From assembly GCA_003133205.1 (NCBI GenBank), contig PKWK01000107.1, forward strand, positions 1 to 7,191: DNA of 7,191 nucleotides, written 5' to 3'. This DNA comes from Granulicella sp. (GTDB lineage Bacteria > Acidobacteriota > Terriglobia > Terriglobales > Acidobacteriaceae). The position numbers were made by a program, and so were the translations under genes. The notes beneath the pieces were generated by a model that saw nothing but the letters and a program-made list of their open reading frames with translations, ran no database searches and had not been told where the DNA came from. Positions 1 to 5,564 of the stretch are shown here, piece by piece (positions within the stretch are counted from its first letter, which is position 1; each line of letters begins with the position of its first letter).

Positions 1-311
1 GCGTTAGTGTGAACACGCCCTAGGAAGATTGGCGTCCCTTCCTCCGCGGTCCCTTGGAGTGCTGCTTCAGTGGTAAGGCGATCTACCAACAGTTGACCTC
101 GTCAGGATGTGGGCCAACTTCCGGTTTGCCAACCGCCCTGGACCCGAAATCCAAATAGAAGCGCCCGTACATCCAAGGTCCACCTGCAGCAGGCACATCC
201 AGGGCAGTACGGGACCACCCGGTTTTTCGACTGGAAATTCAGCACTGGTCTTGCAATGCCACCGGGAGCGGTACAATTCAAGCGACTCGGCGCTGAAAAG
301 GGAGATGCAAG
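1..311. other. Non-coding region upstream of the SPFH gene
   Basis: I see no convincing gene here. The open frames on both strands are short, lack recognisable protein features, and overlap the start of the SPFH gene. The only supported elements are the possible promoter near 251-277 and the purine-rich ribosome-binding site near 299-304. A very short hairpin with a T run near 210-227 could mark the end of an upstream transcript, but its 4-bp stem is too weak to call. Confidence 0.5.
251..277 (+). promoter_or_regulatory. Possible sigma70-type promoter of the SPFH gene
   Basis: A near-consensus -10 hexamer TACAAT lies at 272-277. The best -35 candidate is TTGCAA at 251-256, which matches four of six consensus bases, but the spacing of 15 bp is shorter than the ideal 17. 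Transcription would start near 284, about 28 nt before the ATG at 312. The -10 box is good and the -35 and spacing are poor, so this is tentative. Confidence 0.35.
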
Positions 312-2324
312 ATGACAGAGACTGCTGGTTTGATGTGGTCCTTTTTGATGGTAGTGGTGGCGTTGTCCGTGCTTGCCACCGTCCTCGCGTCGTTCTACAG
401 CATTGGCCCGACCCAAATCGGACTTGAACGAAAGAGATTTGGTAAGAAGCTGCCCGGCAACAACCCCGTAGCCTTTGAAGGAGAAGCCGGCTATCAGGCC
501 GAACTTCTTATGCCGGGGCTGCGCTTCAAGTTCAAGCCGTTCTCCGCTGTGACCAAACACCCGTGGGTGCAGGTGCCAGCAGGGCAGATTGGCGTTGTTA
601 TCGCACAGGTTGGTAAGCCCACGCCCATCGGTGCGAAGTCAGCCAGGTACGATTCGGCTTTCGGCAACTTCACCGACTTTCGAACATTTGTCGAGAAGGG
701 CGGAGAGAAGGGCGTTCAAAGACCAGTTCTTACTCCTGGCACGTTGGCGCCGATCCACCCAGTGGCTTTCCTGGTCATCACCAAGCCGCAGGTCTTCGGT
801 GTACCAGTGTCGGACGAGTACAAGAACCTCGCCGACAACAACAAGCTGAGCTTTCGGGCCTTCGGCCTTGAAGAATGGCAGCTTGATGTCACCCGCATTG
901 CGCCCAAGCCGGCCGGCGAAAGCGGCAAAGTCGTGGACATGATCGGAGTGGTCACTGCATTAGACGGCGAACCCTTACCCGCTGGCGCTATTGCCAGTCG
1001 GCTCGGCGGATTCAAAGACGTCAGTGAGTTCGAAGGGCAAGATGGCGTCACTGATTTCCAGCTTATGGGGTTGATCCTTGGTAGCAAGAACGATCAGCAC
1101 AACAACTATCAGGATTTCCAGAAGTTCTTGGAGGCTGGTGGAAAGATCGGCCTCCAGCACGACCCGCTGCTCTATGGCGCTTACAACCTCAACCCGTTCT
1201 TGGTTCGCGTGGAACAAGTGCCGATGCTGGTTGTGGAACAGGGTCAGGTCGCCGTTATCAAAGCCTACGTAGGATTACCCACACAGGACACATCCGGCGC
1301 AGACTTCAAATTCGGCAGCCTGGTTCGCCCTGGCCATCAGGGCATCTGGCAAGAAGCGTTGCGAACGGGGAAGTACCCGATCAATCCCCGGATTTATGAC
1401 GCGAAGCTCGTTCTTACGTCAATTCTCAAGCTCGATTGGGCGAAGGACGTGACAGGAGCTCATGGGCTGGATGCGCGCCTTGAGCCCATCATTGCCAAAA
1501 GCAATGAGGGCTTCGTCTTCAGCATCGACCTGCAGGTTCTGATTCACGTTCCGGATACAAAGGCTCCACGCGTTATTTCCATGGTCGGTTCCATGGAAAA
1601 CCTGGTGAACGAGGTTCTCCAGGCTGCCGTTGGCAACCTCTTTCGCGACAAGATTGGCGGTATGGAAGCGATTACGTTCATCCAGACGCGCCAGAAAGTC
1701 CAGGAACAAGCCTTCAGCTACATCCAGGAAAAGCTCGCCGAGTACGAAATCGAGACCAGGGGAGTTTATATCCAGGATGTCGTCTACCCCGAACAGCTGG
1801 TTACTGTTCTGACTCAGCGAGAGGTCGCGCATCAGGAAGTGGAAACATTCAAGATGCAGAGACAGGCTCAGGACCAGCGCATCGAGACGGAGAAGGCCCG
1901 GGGCACCGCCGACATGCAGGTGGACCTCGCGAAGTCAAAGGTCGGAGTGGACATCCAGACAAACAAGGCCGAGGCCAGGATGAAGGAAGCCCAAGGCGAG
2001 GCCACCTACATCGAGCGGACCGGCACCGCTAGGGGAGCCGAAGTTCGTGCGGTGGGTTTGGCCAACGCCGAGGCCTATCAGAGACAGGTCGAAGCGCTGG
2101 GCAAGGGACCCACGGCTCTCGTGAATGCCATCAAGGCACTTGCGGTGGGCAATACCTCTTTCATGCCCAAGATCTTGGTCGTTGGCGGCGGGAGCAATCA
2201 AGGGGTTCTTGACAGCCTCGGAACGCTGCTGATGGACAAGCTCGACACGAGCTCTCCGGGCCCTAGCTCTGCTAGCCCCGCGACTAGCAAGCCTGACTCG
2301 CCTACTGCTAGCCCCACAGCGTGA
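312..2324 (+). CDS. Large SPFH/Band 7 (flotillin-like) membrane-anchored protein
   Basis: This 670-aa protein has a short N-terminus followed by one hydrophobic segment (about residues 8-28), predicted to anchor it in the inner membrane. After it come several copies of a module with the pattern 'GxxGVV..xVGxP ... G..G.q...L.PG.Y.iNP' (about 33-78, 86-157, 206-298 and 303-366). A Band 7/SPFH core follows (about 366-495). Residues about 500-600 are Ala/Glu/Gln/Lys-rich and should form the long helical coiled coil typical of flotillins. A Gly-rich loop (VVGGGSN, 623-629) comes next, then a Ser/Pro/Thr-rich disordered tail (647-670). SPFH proteins oligomerise into membrane scaffolds or cages and organise microdomains; no enzymatic activity is expected. 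The ATG at 312 is preceded by GGGAGA at a suitable distance and gives the complete membrane segment. The protein is longer than usual flotillins (roughly 430-500 aa) because of the repeated N-terminal modules. The gene stands alone, about 340 bp before the corrinoid operon, and I see no evidence that it belongs to that pathway. Confidence 0.9.
   Translation: MTETAGLMWSFLMVVVALSVLATVLASFYSIGPTQIGLERKRFGKKLPGNNPVAFEGEAGYQAELLMPGLRFKFKPFSAVTKHPWVQVPAGQIGVVIAQVGKPTPIGAKSARYDSAFGNFTDFRTFVEKGGEKGVQRPVLTPGTLAPIHPVAFLVITKPQVFGVPVSDEYKNLADNNKLSFRAFGLEEWQLDVTRIAPKPAGESGKVVDMIGVVTALDGEPLPAGAIASRLGGFKDVSEFEGQDGVTDFQLMGLILGSKNDQHNNYQDFQKFLEAGGKIGLQHDPLLYGAYNLNPFLVRVEQVPMLVVEQGQVAVIKAYVGLPTQDTSGADFKFGSLVRPGHQGIWQEALRTGKYPINPRIYDAKLVLTSILKLDWAKDVTGAHGLDARLEPIIAKSNEGFVFSIDLQVLIHVPDTKAPRVISMVGSMENLVNEVLQAAVGNLFRDKIGGMEAITFIQTRQKVQEQAFSYIQEKLAEYEIETRGVYIQDVVYPEQLVTVLTQREVAHQEVETFKMQRQAQDQRIETEKARGTADMQVDLAKSKVGVDIQTNKAEARMKEAQGEATYIERTGTARGAEVRAVGLANAEAYQRQVEALGKGPTALVNAIKALAVGNTSFMPKILVVGGGSNQGVLDSLGTLLMDKLDTSSPGPSSASPATSKPDSPTASPTA
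2251..2321 (+). repeat. Low-complexity CTAGC-rich tract encoding the Ser/Pro/Thr tail
   Basis: The last 24 codons of the SPFH gene are built from recurring short words. CTAGC appears several times and GCTAGCCCC twice, encoding Ser-Ala-Ser-Pro or Thr-Ala-Ser-Pro steps. The tract looks like a slippage-grown, fast-evolving disordered tail, and its length may vary between relatives. Confidence 0.5.
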
Positions 2325-2375
2325 CCTAGGGCTCGAAGGCGGCGGCATCAAACAGTGAATTGCCGGCATTTGGGA

Positions 2376-2400
2376 GCTTAGGGGAGATAAGCGCGTTTTT
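2376..2400 (+). terminator. Weak possible rho-independent terminator after the SPFH gene
   Basis: A 5-bp stem (GCTTA at 2376-2380 with TAAGC at 2388-2392) encloses a 7-nt purine loop. It is followed three bases later by a run of five T (2396-2400). The position, about 50 bp after the SPFH stop codon, is right for a terminator. The stem is short and AT-rich, so efficiency would be low. Confidence 0.3.
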
Positions 2401-2479
2401 GTCATAGGCCCTGATGATTTGCATCCAGAGGTGTGAGACGACCCTCCCAAATGACTACTTCATTTCACGCATCGGCGAT

Positions 2480-2489
2480 TTGGCGCCAA
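2480..2489. promoter_or_regulatory. Perfect 10-bp palindrome, possible activator site
   Basis: TTGGCGCCAA reads identically on both strands. It lies about 145-155 bp upstream of the proposed -12 element, within the usual range for enhancer sites of sigma54 activators. A partial dyad, TGAC-N6-GTCA (2491-2504), follows directly. A 10-bp palindrome can arise by chance, so the assignment as a binding site is inference. Confidence 0.3.
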
Positions 2490-2619
2490 CTGACAGTGTA
2501 GTCAACGCGCAGTGTGTGTCATTGGTCAAGGGACATGCCGTTTGCCTACCGACGATCAATGTGTCCGTAGTCACAGTCTGAATTCGTTCCAAGCTCGATA
2601 CTCGGGCTAAGTCTATGCT

Positions 2620-2635
2620 TGGATTGTATTTTGCT
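2620..2635 (+). promoter_or_regulatory. Candidate sigma54 (-24/-12) promoter of the corrinoid operon
   Basis: The sequence TGG-N8-TTGCT has GG at 2621-2622 and GC at 2633-2634, the exact spacing of sigma54 promoters. The -12 half (TTTTGCT) is good. The -24 half has TGG but lacks the following CAC. Transcription would start near 2646, leaving a leader of about 17 nt that still contains the GAGGTAAG ribosome-binding site of the gene at 2663. A second, poorer GG/GC pair (2638-2639 and 2650-2651) would start transcription on the ATG itself and is less likely. Confidence 0.4.
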
Positions 2636-2662
2636 GAGGGCAATCTTTTGCGAGGTAAGTCT

Positions 2663-3301
2663 ATGGCTCAATGCAGGGAACTGTACGATTCCGTCCTGGG
2701 CGGCAACGCGAAGAAGGCACACGATGCAACGCAAGCGGCGATTGAAGCCGGAATCGCGCCGATGACCCTGATTACTGAGTCCATGGTTCCTGCAATGGAC
2801 GAAGTGGGGCGACTGTTTGAGGCAGAGGAATACTTTGTGCCTGAACTGCTGCTGGCGGGCCGAGCCATGAAGAGCGCGATGGAACTACTCCGCCCCCTGT
2901 TGGCAAGTACCGGCGAAAAGATGTCCACGAGAGTGATTATCGGTACGGTCAAAGGCGACCTGCACGACATCGGCAAGAACATCGTTGCCTCCATGCTGGA
3001 AGGCAGTGGGTTCGATGTAGTCGATCTTGGCAGTGACGTAGCGCCAGAGAGATTTGTCACCGCGGTGGAAGAGTATGAGCCGCAATTTGTCTGCATGTCT
3101 GCCCTGCTGACGGTGACCATACCTGCCATGAAGACGACCATCGATGCCCTGAATGCAGCGGGCCTGAGGACGCGGGTGAAGGTGCTGGTGGGCGGAGCGC
3201 CGGTGACGTCGCGGTATGCCAACGAGATCGGCGCGGATGGTTACAGCGAGAGCGCAAGTGGTGCGGTGACCCTTGTGAGGAATATGGTCGCAACTGCGTG
3301 A
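2663..3301 (+). CDS. Corrinoid (cobalamin-binding) methyltransferase protein, MtbC/MttC-like
   Basis: This 212-aa protein is the methyl carrier of a corrinoid-dependent methyltransferase system. Its cobalt, as Co(I), accepts a methyl group and passes it on. Residues about 1-80 form the helical cap domain, with the familiar stretch around MVPAMDEVGRLFEAEEYFVP (41-60). Residues about 88-212 form the Rossmann-like B12-binding domain. The cobalt-ligating signature DxHxxG is present as D99-L-H101-D-I-G104, so H101 is the expected lower axial ligand. The downstream SxL (S146-A-L) and GG (177-178) motifs of base-off/His-on cobalamin binding are also intact. Length is standard for the family. I place the start at ATG 2663, which follows GAGGTAAG and gives the usual N-terminus. 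The in-frame ATG at 2615 would add 16 residues and lies upstream of the likely transcription start. The gene heads a tight operon with DUF1638 and RACE. The substrate cannot be told from this subunit. Confidence 0.93.
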   Translation: MAQCRELYDSVLGGNAKKAHDATQAAIEAGIAPMTLITESMVPAMDEVGRLFEAEEYFVPELLLAGRAMKSAMELLRPLLASTGEKMSTRVIIGTVKGDLHDIGKNIVASMLEGSGFDVVDLGSDVAPERFVTAVEEYEPQFVCMSALLTVTIPAMKTTIDALNAAGLRTRVKVLVGGAPVTSRYANEIGADGYSESASGAVTLVRNMVATA

Positions 3302-3309
3302 GGTGAGTT

Positions 3310-4050
3310 GTGCGTTTCAAGGTCATCAGCTGCCAGATCCTCACGCGTGAGATGAATCAGGTTCTCGCCGCATCGCCGCACTCGATCGATGTTGAGTTTC
3401 TGACCATGGGTCTGCACGATCTGGGCGCTTCAATGTCCTCCCATCTGCAGCAGCGCATCGATGAGGCAGACTCGGATGGCTATGATGCAATTCTTCTTGG
3501 ATATGCGCTGTGCGGCAGGGGGACGGAAGGCCTGCGTGCCGGGAGAACGCAGCTTGTCCTCCCGCGCGCGCATGACTGTATCGGCCTGTTGATGGGCAGC
3601 CGCCATGTCTATCAGAATTATTTCGACACGCACCCCGGCGTCTATTTCCGGTCACCGGGATGGCTGGAATATCAGAGGCCAGGCCAGCCTCTTGGACCGG
3701 CGCACGCTTCGTCCGCGCAGGTGTTGGGCGAGAGACGCAGCCGCGAAGAACTTATCGCGCAATATGGGGAAGAGAACGGGACCTACCTTTTTGAGCAATT
3801 CTCCGCGTATCGCCGGCACTACTCCGGGCTGACTTATATATCCACCGGCGTCGAGAACGAAGATGCACTGCGCGCCCAGGCCCGAGCCGAGGCAGAGATG
3901 TCAGGATGGAGATTTGAAGAAGTACTGGGTTCTCTCTCGCTGTTACAGCGGCTCGTCCACGGAGAGTGGGATGCGGCCGATTTTCTCGTTGTGGCTCCGG
4001 GCATGACCGTGCGTGGCACGTTGGGCGACGCCATCGTTGAAGCGGAATGA
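3310..4050 (+). CDS. DUF1638-family protein of a corrinoid methyltransferase operon
   Basis: This 246-aa soluble protein starts at GTG 3310, 8 bp after the corrinoid gene stop, with AGGTGAG (3301-3307) as its ribosome-binding site overlapping that stop. I recognise the DUF1638 pattern: an N-terminal beta strand with C8, a YALCGRG loop with C68, and a PRAHDC motif (85-90) followed by GSRHVYQNYF and a VYFRSPGWLE segment (111-120). C8, C68, H88 and C90 sit in motifs I recall as conserved and could form a metal or cofactor site; this is inference. The C-terminus (about 224-243) looks like a second alpha/beta element. The family has no established biochemical role. From memory it recurs beside corrinoid proteins and their activators in methanogens and bacteria. 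Plausible roles are corrinoid loading, metal delivery, or assisting methyl transfer. It lacks signal peptide and membrane segments. Confidence 0.85.
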   Translation: MRFKVISCQILTREMNQVLAASPHSIDVEFLTMGLHDLGASMSSHLQQRIDEADSDGYDAILLGYALCGRGTEGLRAGRTQLVLPRAHDCIGLLMGSRHVYQNYFDTHPGVYFRSPGWLEYQRPGQPLGPAHASSAQVLGERRSREELIAQYGEENGTYLFEQFSAYRRHYSGLTYISTGVENEDALRAQARAEAEMSGWRFEEVLGSLSLLQRLVHGEWDAADFLVVAPGMTVRGTLGDAIVEAE

Positions 4051-5564
4051 TTGGGGACTGGATGAGCGGAGACAGAGTGCGTATTCAATTGGAGCCGTTG
4101 TCAGTCGTGGTGGAAGTGCCTCGCGGCGAGCCACTCATCTCCGCAATGTCACAGCTAGGCTTTGAATTCCCATGCGGAGGAAATGGCCTTTGCGGCGGCT
4201 GCAATGTCCGCGTCCTTGCCGGATCGCTTCCAGTCACGGAGCAGGACCTCTCTGCGCTCTCAACGGAAGAACTTGCCCACGGATGGCGGCTCGCCTGCCA
4301 GGCACGCGCGGAGACGCCACTTGTGCTGGAGTGCGGGCAATGGCACATGGATGTCCTCGCCGACGACTCCGGCCAATCCGCGCTGAAGCCCGGCTCGAAG
4401 AAGCACGGTCTGGGCATCGCCATCGATTTGGGCACCACCACGATCGCCGCTCAGATGCTGAATTTGGCGACGGGAGACATTCTTGCAGTTGAGACTGACC
4501 TCAATCCCCAATCCGCATACGGATCGGACGTGATGAGCCGCATTCGCGCAGCCTTGATGGGCGCCAATCTGACGACCGTGGTTAGATCACGATTGCAGCA
4601 AATGATATTGAAGCTCGCGGCAGGACGCGAGGCTGAGATCAGCGAAATTGTCCTCGTCGGCAACACAGTGATGCATCACCTGTTCGCCGGGCTGGACATC
4701 GAGCCGCTCTCGCGCGCACCATTCGAGTCGCCTCATTTGGGAGAACAGAGCTTCTGTCCTCAGGAACTGGATTGGCCGCTGCCGTCAACCTGCCGCGTTC
4801 GCTTTCTCCGCTGCCTCGGCGGCTTTGTGGGATCGGACATTCTTGCCGGAATCGTTGCCATCGGCATTCCCTCAGCAGAAAACCTCACGGCCCTGGTGGA
4901 TCTGGGAACGAATGGAGAGATTGCTATCGGTAGCCGTCGTGGAATTCTGTGCGCTTCCGCGGCGGCAGGGCCTGCCTTTGAAGCCGGTGCAATCCGCATG
5001 GGCATGCGGGCGGTTGCCGGCGCTATCTCTCGCGTCTCGTTCTCTCATGGCAGCATGCACGCTACCATCATTGGAGATGTGGAAGCGCGCGGCATCTGCG
5101 GCAGCGGGCTGGTGGATGCGGTGGCGGCTGGGCTTGAATGCGGCGCAATTCTTTTCTCGGGGCGCATCGCCAATGGAACGAAGTTCCTGCGGGTCTGCGA
5201 ACCGGTCGTTCTCTATCAGGCGGATATCCGCGAACTGCAACTGGCGAAGGCCGCCATTGCCTCTGGATTCAGGCTGCTGCTGAAGCGCCTGGGAGCGGCT
5301 GCCGGCGATCTGCAGACCATCTATCTCGCCGGCGCATTTGGCAACTATGTCCAGGTCGAGAGCGCCATCGGTATCGGGCTGATCGAAGCTCCAAAGGAAT
5401 GCATTCGCGCGGCAGGCAATACGGCGCTGCGTGGCGCCAAAGCGCTGCTGCTATCGGAAGAACCTGCTCTGCCAGGAATTGAACACATGAGCCTTGCGGG
5501 GGATGCGGGCTTTCAGGATGAGTTTGTGAACTGCATGGCCTTTCCGCAGACAGTCATCCGTTGA
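4047..5564 (+). CDS. RACE protein: ATP-dependent reductive activator of corrinoid protein (2Fe-2S + ASKHA/DUF4445)
   Basis: This 505-aa protein should reduce inactive Co(II) corrinoid back to Co(I), driven by ATP. The N-terminal domain (about 10-95) is a plant-type 2Fe-2S ferredoxin with ligands C43, C49, C52 and C84 (C-x5-C-x2-C-x31-C). A short linker (about 96-120) leads to the ASKHA ATPase region. This has phosphate loops AIDLGTTT (125-132) and VDLGTNGE (284-291), plus GNTVMHH (205-211), AAAGPAFEAGAI (305-316), GICGSGLVDA (349-358) and YLAGAFGNY (426-434). All are typical of the RACo/RamA C-terminal family. Automatic annotation may call it a ferredoxin or an NADH-quinone reductase subunit because of the N-terminus. 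The start ATG 4047 overlaps the DUF1638 stop as ATGA, implying translational coupling; ATG 4062, preceded by GGGGAC, is an alternative giving 500 aa. Unlike methanogen RamA there are no C-terminal 4Fe-4S motifs. Its 3' end overlaps the convergent URO-D gene by 11 bp. Confidence 0.92.
   Translation: MIGDWMSGDRVRIQLEPLSVVVEVPRGEPLISAMSQLGFEFPCGGNGLCGGCNVRVLAGSLPVTEQDLSALSTEELAHGWRLACQARAETPLVLECGQWHMDVLADDSGQSALKPGSKKHGLGIAIDLGTTTIAAQMLNLATGDILAVETDLNPQSAYGSDVMSRIRAALMGANLTTVVRSRLQQMILKLAAGREAEISEIVLVGNTVMHHLFAGLDIEPLSRAPFESPHLGEQSFCPQELDWPLPSTCRVRFLRCLGGFVGSDILAGIVAIGIPSAENLTALVDLGTNGEIAIGSRRGILCASAAAGPAFEAGAIRMGMRAVAGAISRVSFSHGSMHATIIGDVEARGICGSGLVDAVAAGLECGAILFSGRIANGTKFLRVCEPVVLYQADIRELQLAKAAIASGFRLLLKRLGAAAGDLQTIYLAGAFGNYVQVESAIGIGLIEAPKECIRAAGNTALRGAKALLLSEEPALPGIEHMSLAGDAGFQDEFVNCMAFPQTVIR

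Larger units (their letters stand above)
2325..2662. other. Intergenic regulatory region before the corrinoid operon
   Basis: This 338-bp gap holds no convincing gene. It contains the weak terminator of the SPFH gene, a perfect 10-bp palindrome (2480-2489), TGAC-N6-GTCA at 2491-2504, a CAGTGT direct repeat (2494-2499 and 2510-2515), and a sigma54-type promoter candidate (2620-2635). I looked for the conserved box of a cobalamin riboswitch, which would be expected for a B12-linked operon, and did not find one. The length and content fit an activator-controlled promoter. Confidence 0.5.

Noticed and set aside
67..110. tRNA D-arm-like string (CAGTGGTAAGG)
   Set aside because: No T-loop consensus, no acceptor stem pairing and no anticodon stem could be completed.
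210..227. Hairpin CGGG-ACCA-CCCG followed by T5 as a terminator of an upstream gene
   Set aside because: The stem is only 4 bp and no upstream gene end is visible in the window.
102..560. 152-codon minus-strand open frame across the SPFH gene start
   Set aside because: It overlaps the strong SPFH coding region and its promoter region, and the translation shows no family features.
2615..2662. In-frame ATG at 2615 as start of the corrinoid gene
   Set aside because: It lacks a good ribosome-binding site, adds 16 residues atypical for the family, and lies before the proposed transcription start. ATG 2663 has GAGGTAAG.
2325..2662. Cobalamin riboswitch before the corrinoid operon
   Set aside because: I could not find the conserved B12 box or the expected nested stems, and the proposed transcript leader is only about 17 nt.
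2668..3222. 184-codon open frame antisense to the corrinoid gene
   Set aside because: It mirrors codon bias of the real gene, is Ser/Pro/Ala-rich and has no recognisable domain or ribosome-binding site.
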